This document shows positions 32,987 to 43,261 of a stretch of DNA of 64,000 bases, piece by piece. The notes under the pieces were generated by a model. That model saw nothing but the letters and a program-made list of their open reading frames with translations. It ran no database searches and was not told the DNA's origin. The number at the start of each line of letters is the position of its first letter. The first letter of the stretch is position 1. Source of the DNA: Brachypodium distachyon (Eukaryota; Streptophyta; Magnoliopsida; Poales; Poaceae); contig NC_016132.3 of NCBI RefSeq assembly GCF_000005505.3, forward strand, positions 45,646,914 through 45,710,913, in the 5' to 3' direction. The translations under genes and the position numbers were made by a program.

Positions 32987-34733
32987 TCATGCCTGCATCG
33001 ACGGTTGCTGCCATTCGGTGCTTGAAGCAGGAAACTTTCCATCCTTGCTCACATCCGCAGCGCTCATACTAACAGCACCGGCGCCGGCACCATTGCCAGT
33101 ATTGCCGTCCTCACCGGAGATCTCCTCGAGCGACCTGCCCATGGTCTCCGGGACGAGGAACGTGAAGAAGAAGCCAAGCATGTTGGTGACGGAGAGTATG
33201 ATGAGCGCCCTGGTGATGTTCTTGACGTCGCCCTTGAGCGTGAGTCTCTGCACCCCGAATGCCGCGACGATCGCGCCGGCCTTGCCCGACGCCGCGCTGA
33301 TGGCGTGGCACGTGGAGCGCACGCGGGTCGGGAACAGCTCGGCCGGAAGCACGAAGGTGGTGCTGTTGGGCCCGAAGTTGGCGAAAAAGAAGGTGAGCGC
33401 GTACAGGACTGCGAAGAGCAAGTGGTTGTGGTCCTTGAGGTATTCGTATTTGACGCCCATCACCAGCATGAACACGGACATCATGAAGAAACCAAGGAGC
33501 TGGATCAGGTACCTGCAGTGTATATATGTCCGAAATGTAATTAAAACCAAGCAAACTCGATCTGGGTCGGCCGGTTCAAATTCATGAGTGTACGTACCTG
33601 CCCATCTTGTCGATGACCGCGACGGTGACCCAGTAGCCTGGGAATGTGCCGAGGAGGGCGACGAGGAACATGGCCCGGGATATGACGAACATCTCTTTCA
33701 GGGCGTTCATCGTCTCCGGGGGGTCGGTGAGGTTGATGGCCGGGAATATGTCCTTCTGGGTCAGGTTCTGGCTGTAGAAAGCGATGTCGAGGAGGAACCA
33801 CGTTGTGGTCGTTCCAATGAGGTGCATGCCGTGGCGCCGCGCGAACTCCTTGGACAGCAGGGGGTACTCGTTGGCCGCCCTGAACTTGGCGAGCTTGTCC
33901 TGCTCGTCATCGATCTGGATCTCCAGCACCTTCTGCATGTCGTTGGAGGCCTGCTTCGCGTTGCCCTCGATGATCGCGGTGTACCTCGCCGTCTCCGGCA
34001 TCTTCATCCGCCAGTAGAAGGTCGCCAGCGCGGGGAACGCGCCGATCATCAGCACGATGCGCCACACGTAGTCCGCCGCGGGCGTCTGGTTTGACAGGGT
34101 CGGGTCGACCTTGCTCCACGTGGGCGCAGGGTTGTAGTGGAGGAAGAGGCCCGAAACGATCATGGACACGAGACCCGCGAAGATGATGCCGACGCCCTGC
34201 ATGGCGAAGACGGCCGCGATGAAGGCGCCCCGGGTCTTCTTGTTGGCGTACTCGGACATGATGGTCGCCGACAGTGGGTAGTCCCCGCCGATGCCGAAGC
34301 CGAGCAGGAAGCGGAAGAAGCAGAGCGTGCCGATGACGGCTCTATGGGTGTAGCCGAAGGAGAGTCCCGACCCGATGGCGCACGCGGCCATGAGGACCAG
34401 CGTGATGCCGTACACGCGCTTCCGGCCCAGCTTGTCCCCGTAGTAGCCGAAGACGAGCTGGCCCATGAGCGTGCCCACCAGCGCCACGCCGATGACCATG
34501 TTGTTCACGTTCACGGGCAGCGTGCCGGGCTTACCTTGGTCGATGTTCTGTAGCGGGTAGTAGATGCGGCCCAGCAGCTTGGAGACCGTGGAGATGCAGA
34601 AGAGGTCGTAGGCGTCCGTGAAAAAGCCCATCCCCGCGATCACGATGGCCTTCATGTGGTACATCTGGGTGCGCGCCGAGTCCAGCGCCTCCAGCACCGC
34701 CAGGTTCTGTCCCCCAGACTCATTCTCCGCCAT
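32987..34733 (-). CDS. Inorganic phosphate transporter, PHT1 family (possibly PHT1;11-like)
   Basis: Plasma-membrane H+/phosphate symporter of the major facilitator superfamily. Two exons on the minus strand, 34733-33598 and 33512-32987, split by an 85-bp intron (donor GGGCAG|GTACGT, acceptor ACACTGCAG). The protein is 553 residues with the start [13 protein letters not shown]; an upstream in-frame ATG at 34760 would add nine residues. PHT1 landmarks are all present: [15 protein letters not shown] near the N-terminus, [11 protein letters not shown] after TM2, the family signature [20 protein letters not shown], a long central loop, [20 protein letters not shown] and the C-terminal [15 protein letters not shown]. 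Twelve membrane segments are expected. No break is visible. Assignment to the mycorrhiza-induced PHT1;11 clade is a guess from sequence feel and remembered gene order, not shown here. Confidence 0.95.
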
Positions 34734-34816
34734 CTCCCCAAGATGTCTAGCGAAACCCAACTATGGATGAGACTCTGCGATTCAGCTCCGTGATCTCTGC
34801 TGCCTGGTCGCGCTGT

Positions 34817-34824
34817 GGTTCTTA
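34817..34824 (-). promoter_or_regulatory. TATA-like element of the phosphate-transporter gene
   Basis: The minus strand reads GGTATAAGAACC here, about 85 bp upstream of the chosen ATG (34733), a suitable distance for a short leader. Confidence 0.55.
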
Positions 34825-34945
34825 TACCAGTTTGTTGCTTCGGAGGAAGTACTTTGGGTTGGATGGCGATGAACCAGAGGACGGCTGCAACGAGGGAAAA
34901 CTGTCGTCTTTCGTGTGCTCCGTCTTTGTCTCGTGTTGGTTGGCA

Positions 34946-34953
34946 GCATATTC
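34946..34953 (-). promoter_or_regulatory. P1BS site 1 (PHR-binding)
   Basis: GCATATTC fits GNATATNC, the palindromic site bound by PHR1-type MYB-CC factors in phosphate-starvation promoters. It lies about 215 bp upstream of the PHT1 start codon. Confidence 0.65.
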
Positions 34954-35111
34954 GACGTGTGAACTAGGTAGCAATAGCATCGTGATGCATGAGGGGGGGG
35001 GGAGAGATGATTTGCTACACTTGGCGGTTCGGGCGCGCGCGTACAGACCCTTCTTTCTGATTGTACCGAGAAATGATGTGCCGTGCTGCATTCAACGATC
35101 GATCAACGAGT

Positions 35112-35119
35112 GGATATGC
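35112..35119 (-). promoter_or_regulatory. P1BS site 2 (PHR-binding)
   Basis: GGATATGC fits GNATATNC; about 380 bp upstream of the PHT1 start codon. Confidence 0.6.
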
Positions 35120-35206
35120 GGTTTTGTTTTGTCTAGCGCTGGGGAACGCTTTGAGCCAGCTCGGTAGGAGCGAAGGTAACTAAGACGACAACGTGTCCTT
35201 TTGGCA

Positions 35207-35214
35207 GGATATTC
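35207..35214 (-). promoter_or_regulatory. P1BS site 3 (PHR-binding)
   Basis: GGATATTC fits GNATATNC; about 475 bp upstream of the PHT1 start codon, 88 bp from site 2. Confidence 0.6.
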
Positions 35215-38200
35215 GATGATCAGTCGCCCCCTTGCTGATTGGCGATAGGTACCATAAGAATCAATAGAGTCCGGCTGCCAAGCAGAGTTTTCCCTCGGTA
35301 CAAGACCAACTGTCTAAATCACTGATCATTACAGGGAATAAGACTTCGCAGTTCTTTGTCACTACGAGTAATGCAATCGCTCTTGTATATGTGTGCACCA
35401 AACGTTTGCAGATTGAAACTACCCAATAGGAGCAACCACATAAATATCTACATCACTAATTCTAATTTTAATGGTTGAGGTTTAATAAGGAAATAAATCG
35501 TCGCATCAAAACAATCAGCGTTGTGGAGGCGGTCCAGAAGCAATCCGAATCGTGATGGAGCAAGGTTGCAAATGAGGTCACTGCTAACATCAACACAACA
35601 TATATTAATGACTAGTTAAGTACCCGTGCGTTGCTACGGAACGTGCGTGGACAAAACAATCACATGAATATTTACTTCGTAAATGTAGCTAATGATATTA
35701 TGTTGAGTTGAACATCAAACGTAACGCAAGAACCATGACGGCATTCTCTCGCTTCTTTGATCTATCTCGTGTTTTCATTGGTTCTCTTTCTCCCGGTCAG
35801 AGATATTCTTCATCTTCGTCTCGTGAGAACCAATCTTCCCACCCTCCTCTTTTCCTTATTCGTCGACCCGTTCTGTAGCTGTCAACCTCTAATGTGGCTC
35901 GTGCTACCCTACTCAATGTAGTCCTGTTAGTCCCGAAACAAATAACAATTAAAATTGTTTGCTCAAAATATTAATACAGAGTTTATATCTTCATCTATTT
36001 TAAACAAATTGCTTGGGTAGCTTAGTTTTTCTGTTCCAGCAGTAAAACAAAAGGTACAAACCACTAAAATAAGCCAAGTTTATCTCTAAAAAGGTTTCAC
36101 ATATTGCAAATAACATTTTTATATATTATCCAGCTCATGTATTAAATAGTCCTCTTATCGAGCATAGATGTAAAGCAAATATATATGTCTCTTTAGCAAA
36201 TGTATGCCTGACCAAAATAAGAAGCATTAGTGTTGCATAGAAGTCACACGCACAAAACTAACTGAATCCTGGATCTCACAGGAGCAAATGTACTGCATTA
36301 ATCATTAGTGAGCGAGCACGTGCACACACGCCCCTGAAATTTAAATGTCTTTCAAATCTCATTTCTCTTGAAGAATTTTTTTATTATCGTTTTCCTCGCT
36401 AAGCCATTTAAATAGGTGGCATGGTCCAGCAATGGTGGAACATTGGTTCTCTGTGACTGTTGATACTTAATAATCGTCCAATAAAAAACATAGTCAAACT
36501 ACCTTCAAGTAGAGAAACGTTGACGTATCAAGAGTTTCGAACAGATAGCATTTGATATTACCTAGATGTATAAACATAAATTCATCTAAATTGTATCTTC
36601 AGAATGCTACAGGTTTTGTGCCCAAAAGAGTAAATCGACCCTCTCAAATAAAGAGGTCTCGAAACAATTTCTTCAGATACTGATGTCTGGCTTTCTCCTA
36701 TCAAGAAATAGAAAATCAAATCATAATATCTAAACATAGAAATCCATGGAAAGGTACGAGAAACTTACAGGGAAGAAATAACACTACAAGCCTTGAGTCT
36801 AGGTACAGCTACTGACTAAAGTTGTACACGGCCAACACTCGTGTAAACTTACCAGTTCCAACATGAGTGTTTACCCTCTCATATCTTTTTGCTCCTGTCA
36901 AGTTCTCGTTCTCTGTGTGATTAAATAGGCAATTGTTATAGGCTTAATCTGCAACTGTTAGATAACACTAATAATGTATTTTTTTCAACTAATTTAAAGT
37001 CTATTCATACAAAGTTCAGACATCAACATTAAAAAAAGAGCTTATGCCATGAACATAAAATAATTATGTCACCCAGTGTCGCAGTATCTGAAGAACAGCG
37101 GTAACTCAAAAAATATTGTGGAATGAATCTCATGTGAGAATTCAACCTAAACCATAAGTGAACTCAAGACAAACTGCATCATTTGTTAGATTACAACCTC
37201 AATAGCAACTTTCCCCATCATGTGTTGTGGTGGCCTGAACTTGTGCAACAGAAGCGCTTGCAAACAGGACATGATTGACTTCTGTAAAAATCTACAACGA
37301 CAAGACAAGGGGAATTAGAAAAGAAAAGTTGGCTCCTTTATAAGTAGTAGAGATGTAAGCTCTAGTAGGTTCAGCGAATATAAACACAGCTGCAAGCAAA
37401 AATCTTTAACAAGTGAGCATACAGAGCAAGTAAACTTTTCGCAAAATCCAGACTCGCATTCGAACAAGATCATTCAAAGGGAGAAAGCAACATCCTAACC
37501 TGATCAATACCAATCATCAATGTCTGAATTTTCTTTCGGAGAAGCAACTTTAATCAAGCTCCACCCTGAGGATCGATCTCTGAAATTTTCCAGACTATGG
37601 TGTATGGTGCCTAAAAACAGAAGTTGACCTCTTATCCATCATAATGATTTGTTCACTCATTTGGCCAGAGTCCAGATACCAAACAGTTCTTCAGTGTATG
37701 GTGCCTAAAAACAGAAGTGATACAAAAATATGGACTTCTTACGAAAATGCAATATTTATGAAACAACAAACATCTCTGGCAACTTGCGAGCTAGTGTGTT
37801 CATGCAATATTATTAGATCCCTTGGGTACCATGATCATTAGTTTACTCTACAGAACCTACAACTAAATACATCCATATTTCTTTTAATTCGGTGAAATGA
37901 TCTATAGCCAGCAGTCCAGGTTACCTCAGTCCAGGTTACTTCGATGTGTTCCCCTAGATGCCATATTATCACTCGCTGACCCTTCCTCAACCAACATCTA
38001 TTTCAGTCACCTGCATGTGGGAATTTCCATTAGAACATCTGAAGCTTATAGCAAATACTGAATCAGATTTTTGAATTCCCAAATTCGTGCTCTATTTTTC
38101 CCATTTTTCTTTTGTTGCAGCACCTACCGTGCTAATCAAGACAACACAATCTCAGTTCAGTTATCTTGGTAATATGGTGGTAGCAATTATTAAGGAAACA

Positions 38201-38261
38201 AGTAAGCTTTCCAGTTTCAATTTATAACTCATTATGCTACATAATCATGGATTAATCTGGT
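35215..38261. other. Unassigned AT-rich spacer upstream of the phosphate transporter
   Basis: No gene was recognised. At about 35611-35640 the sequence ACTAGTTAAGTACCCGTGCG followed by TTGCTACGG resembles a terminus common to a class of grass DNA transposons, but no inverted partner was found in the window. A 25-bp direct repeat occurs at 37600-37624 and 37694-37718. Confidence 0.4.
37600..37718. repeat. 25-bp direct repeat, 94 bp apart
   Basis: The segment beginning GTGTATGGTGCCTAAAAAC occurs exactly at 37600-37624 and 37694-37718. The sequence between and around the copies is not otherwise similar, apart from CAGA-type neighbours. Confidence 0.75.
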
Positions 38262-38352
38262 AGATATTGATGCGTGCGCTGGGCGGTGTCTGCGTGCGCC
38301 TTGAGGGCGCGGTTGAGATTGGTGAAGCGGAGGAGATTAGCTATGAGATTAC

Positions 38353-38528
38353 CTTCGTTCGGCGAGGAGCGCGGCTCGCTGTGCGGTGTCTGTCTGCTTC
38401 AGCGGCCGCACGATCTCCTTGAACGTCTCCAACTTGCCGCACACGGCCACCTGCGTCGCCTCGGGTCCGCCCGCCATCAGCGCCAGCGTTTCCACGTCGA
38501 GCATCGCCAGCTCTCCCGCCGCCGCCAT
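38353..38528 (-). pseudogene. Possible first exon or gene fragment of unknown protein
   Basis: On the minus strand an ATG at 38528 opens a 58-codon segment (MAAAGELAMLDVETLALMAG, later GKLETFKEIVRPLKQTDTAQ) ending at a donor-like GAACGAAG|GTAATC. The pattern G-K-L-E-x-F-K-E-I-V faintly recalls the first repeat of grass ankyrin proteins; this is a weak resemblance. Downstream, 38345-38270 minus encodes a similar stretch (NLNRALKAHADTAQRTH), suggesting a second diverged copy or exon. No further ankyrin repeats were found, so it is probably a fragment. The surrounding 38.26-39.0 kb is GC-rich. Confidence 0.35.
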
Positions 38529-40396
38529 GTGAGTCTCGCCGGCTGCTCCGCCGACGAGGCGCACCTGCTTGAGCTCCTCCTGGCGGGGCCGAGGGAAGCC
38601 TGCTGCCAGATCCCATCGAGGGGTTCTTGAGGGAGTCATTTCTTGAGATGGGAGGTTCGGCGACGCGGGCAACCACCGCCTGCGCCGGATTTGGAAGGGG
38701 CGGCGGCGTCATCCTGCGGGACCACAGCAGATCCCGGCGGCAGAGGAGGGGATGGGCGGAGGCGCGCCGGCGACTGGATGGGAGGCGGCGGCTTCGTCGT
38801 GTGGGGCGAGATGGGGGCGGAGGTACGCGTCGCGAGATCGGGTGGATCCGTGGATGCGGGATTGAGTCGCGAGATTGGGGGTGTTTCTCCTGAGGCGGTT
38901 GGCGGTGGCATTTTTCTTCACTGGTTTTTCTTGTGGGGCTGGATCGGGGAATCGATGGAGGAGGACGGACGGGCGGACCGATTGGTAGTAGGAGGACGGA
39001 AATCCTGGTACCGTTTTCTTATTACCTAAAAAGGTCATATGCTTCGCGCTGCGCTCATTGATCGTCGTTGCAAAGGCCATATGCGTCCGCGCGGTTCTGA
39101 CACGTTCGTATATTTTCTTCGTCAATTTTTCCATATTCACAGGTCTAATTAAGCCTGCAACCTGTGATTACCGGGAGACATCGAAAAGACTAAAAATACA
39201 ACTAGTGTATATAATATTTAGATCATGCAGCAGAGTTACATCCAAAAAAAATTAGACATATAATTTGTCAGAATTTGCTGTGTGCATAAACCCAACAAAG
39301 TAACGAGAATAAAAGTGTAGACCAAGACAAATTTTGTTCTGCCGGCAGTTTGACAAATGGAGGAAATCATTCCATTACCACAGAACAGTAAAAACTTGTT
39401 CTAATCGTTATACTAAATGTCGTCTCAAGAAGTAATCTCGATAGATGCAAACCCTCTTCTCATCCACCTGTAAACAAAATAATAATATGTGAGCAACAGT
39501 TGAACAAGACAAAGATTATGAAGTCAAAATTATGTCCTGGTCAATGTATTAAACATGTCACAAAGCACACAATTATGGCAAAATAAGATTTTGGTAAACA
39601 AAAAGTTCAGACAAAAGATCAAGAACAATACCGAAACCTTCTCAAGTTAGGTTGCAATGATACTACTGCAATTACTTATCTTACAACTAAGGATGTAAAC
39701 AGCACCCAACTAGACACCGCAAGGCCCGTTTAGCAAAACTTCCAACCCAAAGTTTTTTTGCTTCACTGTCACAGGCATGCACAGGGATTAAATGGGATTA
39801 AACGCTGCCCGTTTACATTGCTATTTACAACAGTGTGAGGCACAAAATAGTTCACCCAAAGAGAACCGTGAGAAGATCTCTCTTTCCTGCTAAAATATAG
39901 TCACATGGCTGCCTACCATAAAAGTATATAAAAATTCTCTCTACAAATCAAATGATCAAAACCCGATATATATGTCATTGTGAAAACAGGTATAACACAT
40001 TTCAAATTCTATCTTGCAACTAAGTCAATGAAATTTGTATATATCCAAACGAAATGGTACTTCTATAAGAGTATCAACTCCCAAATAAAAATAAGATATG
40101 ATTTATAACCATACCAACACATGCAGAATGAGATGAACCCTTCTCAAAGAGGAACCTCTAGACACACAAGACCAACTGAACAATAATTTTTAAGGAACTA
40201 CACAAATGAAAAGTAAATCATCGGAATCCATCAAATTGTTCCTCATAGAAAGCTACTTCAAGTACGTCGCTGCATGCAGTACATAAACACACTGAAAATC
40301 CCTACCTATGAGTCTATCACAAGGGTACAACACATGGATAGTCCATGAGTCTATCACTAGAGCTACAAGTAGATGTACTTTTAGCATCACAGTTCC

Positions 40397-40545
40397 ATCT
40401 AAAAAATCAGGAAAGTAACTCCTAACATTAAAATTACATCTACTGAAGTCATGGAAGTAACTGACGTGTTGAAAACTACATCCAGCAGAATCGTAAAGTA
40501 ACTCTTAACCTGGAATTTACACCTAACTCACACTCAAATGTAACA
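40397..40545. repeat. Minisatellite-like array 1, unit about 43 bp
   Basis: Three units of the form AATC-AGGAAAGTAACTCCTAAC-attaaaa-TTACATCTACTG recur: near 40406, 40447 (AAGTCATGGAAGTAACTGAC) and 40490 (AATCGTAAAGTAACTCTTAA). Each has the GTAAC core and an ACATC/ACACC end. Confidence 0.55.
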
Positions 40546-41754
40546 TTTAGAAATGAAGTTACTGATCCACTGAAAGTATAGGTTGGTCGTTCTTTCAATG
40601 GGACTAAATTACAAGTTTTTAGCATATTCTTGCAGCTAGATTGAAAAAGAATGATTCTTGGGTGCACAAATTTAAATGTTTCTAATCTGAAACAGAGTAA
40701 CGATTAACACAAGCAAGTTTGCCAAGATTCCGATTCTAGAAAATAAGCTACACTACTCCACTTAACCAGTACACAGGTCAAGCAATAAAGCTAGCAAAAA
40801 CACGAAAATGGAAGGAAGCAGGTGGCAAGAATGGGACAGAGTTACTAAACTTAATATAACAAAGAGAAAATGTTTTTGGTAATTTTCTTTATGAGAACAA
40901 CATATCTAATAACAAGATACGACATAGATCACAAGCAAACATCTAAGAATTGGATAGGAGAGTAGTAGCACAAAAGGGGCCGATTATAAGCACTAATTAA
41001 ACTCTGAAATTTCAGCGAACAGTAACTAATTTTTATGGATCATCAGTTACATCCAACAAGAAATGGATCCACTTCTTTTGCAATGCACTGATGGAAATGG
41101 ATGCACATATCAGCTACTACCATGTTCGGCGTAGACATGCCCGGTTGAGAAGCAGGTGGAAAGGTCGTACCAAGACGCTGACGTTGTGGGCAAACACAAC
41201 CGTTGTGGCGATCAACCGCGGCAATACTGAAGTTACTCCAAGAAAATTTGCCATAACATCACATGAAAGATTCAGGAGAAATTATTACCTGCTTCTTAGC
41301 TTCCATCAGATTTTCATCCCCAACAAGCTCATCCTGTCCTTTCTTCTTACTACTTCCCTCTGATTTCTTCCTCATCTATGACATTTTCCTTAGTTTACTC
41401 AGTTTTGGAACACTTGAGCTAGAAGCCTTCTAAGCAGACTGCATTTTACACTAGATGACACAAAAAGAGGCAATGACAAAATAAACAAAATCAACAAAAC
41501 ATGAACCCGATCTATAGTTACAAGTATCAAGTGCAACATGCTTTGTGATTTTAAAACCATATTAATAAGGTAGAGTTATTTGTAACAATGGTTATACACA
41601 CAAAAACAGAGCAACCGAATCATAAATTCTCTTTACTTGAAGGTAATGTTCTATGCACGGAACCAAAATTAGAACATGAAAAAAATGAAGTGCAAAAATA
41701 TTAGAAAATTCCTTGTAATATCAAAGTTCCTGAGCTACCATATCAAAGTTGATG

Positions 41755-41930
41755 TATCTACCAAAATCATACAAGTAACCATTAATATTAAAACTACATC
41801 TACTTAATCATAAAAGTAACTTTTAATACCAAAACAACGCTTAGCAGAATCATAAAAGTTACACTTAACCCAGAAGTTACATCTAAATCCCTGTATCTAC
41901 TTAAAGATACATCTAATTAAATACTAAAAG
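41755..41930. repeat. Minisatellite-like array 2, same unit
   Basis: Units with AATCATACAAGTAACCATTA (about 41765), AATCATAAAAGTAACTTTTA (about 41808) and AATCATAAAAGTTACACTTA (about 41850) match array 1 in unit length and core. The segment GCAGAATCATAAAAGTTACA here and GCAGAATCGTAAAGTAACTC in array 1 are clear homologues. Confidence 0.55.
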
Positions 41931-41999
41931 TAACATATACTAGCTTTCTCTGCACCAACTGAATGAGTGCACTTGCTTTTCACATCAGACCTAGCAGAA

Positions 42000-42750
42000 T
42001 CGTTGCATCCAGGCATGAACGCCGAAGCCAGAAGCCGCGGAGGCGAGACACCTTCTTCCTGGCTGCGTACACGCCACGCCTCGCATTTGGATAGTTGGCC
42101 ATCCTCGTTGCTCTCCCCCAAGCCCTCTACCAGAAGCTAAAAATTGAAGCTACTCACGTGGTAGTAGAAGGCGCCTGCCGGCGGACCCGGTGGCGCTCAC
42201 CGAGGATTCGAAGGGCGCACCACAACCAGAAGAAGGACGGCTCCCACGTGGCCCCTTCCCCTCTCTTCCCCGAGCTCGCCGGCGACCACTCCGGCACCGG
42301 CGCCCTCCGCTCAGGAGACGGCGGTCACCCTCGCCCTCCCCTCCTTCCTCCTCCCTTCCCATGGCGTGCCCTTGGTTGCCGCGGGGCCACGAGGAACAAT
42401 GGCACGGCAAGCAGTCTAACGAGGATGAACGGGGAGACCGAGGCACCGCGCGCTCCTCACGACCGGAACCTTCGGACCTCCCTCCTCCGTTGCCTCGGCT
42501 TGCGCCGCCCTCACAGGGTGCGTGTTGTACGGGGCGGGGTGGGGGGGGGGGGGCAGGTAGTTGGCTGGCAAGATGACGGGAAATTGGGGAATGATGGGGA
42601 GTGGATAAGGACGAATGAGAGATGAGGAGAACGTTGTGACTCGTTGGATGAGATCCAAGGGACGAGCGACGCGAGCACTTTGTAAGACAAGCCGGTGCGG
42701 AGGCACGAGTTAGATTCCTTGAAGATATTAACATGTTAATTCTTACCTTT
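42000..42750. other. GC-rich block of unknown nature
   Basis: GC-rich sequence with overlapping ORFs on both strands, none of which I recognise; both strands are rich in serine, proline, arginine and glycine codons, as expected of GC-rich noise. A long G-run lies at about 42541-42554. It could be a promoter or first exon of an unrecognised gene, or part of a transposon. Confidence 0.3.
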
Positions 42751-43170
42751 GTTAATCTGGTTTCAAAAAAAAATCTCTTACCTTTGTATCTTCTCTCTCG
42801 GTACTGTGAATTAGAAAAAAATAGATGTCTATTTCAACCGTTAGCCGGACATAATGGTAGTCTTTAAAAAGAGAAAATATTTTTTTTGGTTTGTGCAATT
42901 AGCACGAAAGTGTAGATCTGGTCACAAAATATATTTTGTAAATATTTGGTCAATCAATTGGTAAAATCAAATAACTTTCACCAATCGTCCCACTCGAGCT
43001 AGAGGCGTTATTGTTGCCAAATATGGAACTGTTTTCCCCTGACTTTGCCACATAGCCGCAAAGTTGACATTGTGAGGTCCACATGTCAAAGTCATTGTTA
43101 CACACTGGTCTAGGCTTAATATGATTGATAAAATACTCGTATCAATGAGGTATACTTTTTTTCCAGAATC

Positions 43171-43257
43171 CATCGAAAGGAACTTCAAAGTTAAACGTGT
43201 TTGGCCGAGATCAATTTGAGGATGGGTGACCGACCAGGAAGTTTCTCCCGGGAGCAC
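43171..43257 (+). repeat. 5S-rRNA-like sequence, probably a Cassandra-type TRIM relic
   Basis: AACTTCAAAGTTAAACGTGT and GGATGGGTGACC resemble the internal promoter A box and C box of plant 5S rRNA, in the right order and spacing, with a degenerate middle and 3' part (AGGAAGTTTCTCCCGGGAGC). A real 5S gene would be about 120 bp and far better conserved. 5S-like sequence is carried in the LTRs of Cassandra TRIM retrotransposons, and the following sequence (AAAGACATGCGTTGGTCTGT) is of transposon type. The LTR boundaries were not resolved. Confidence 0.65.
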
Positions 43258-43261
43258 ATGA

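Larger units (their letters stand above)
39030..41990. other. AT-rich spacer without recognisable gene
   Basis: Only short spurious ORFs occur. The stretch contains two arrays of related 43-bp-like units (40397-40545 and 41755-41930, listed separately). No transposon ends with target duplications were found. It may be an old non-autonomous element given the repeated units. Confidence 0.4.

Noticed and set aside
33588..34553. Plus-strand ORFs within the phosphate transporter
   Set aside because: Shadow frames of the conserved PHT1 coding sequence.
42095..42734. Protein-coding gene in the GC-rich block
   Set aside because: Open on both strands with low-complexity translations; no domain or splice evidence.
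43171..43257. Functional 5S rRNA gene
   Set aside because: Too short and diverged outside the A and C boxes; better explained as a TRIM relic.
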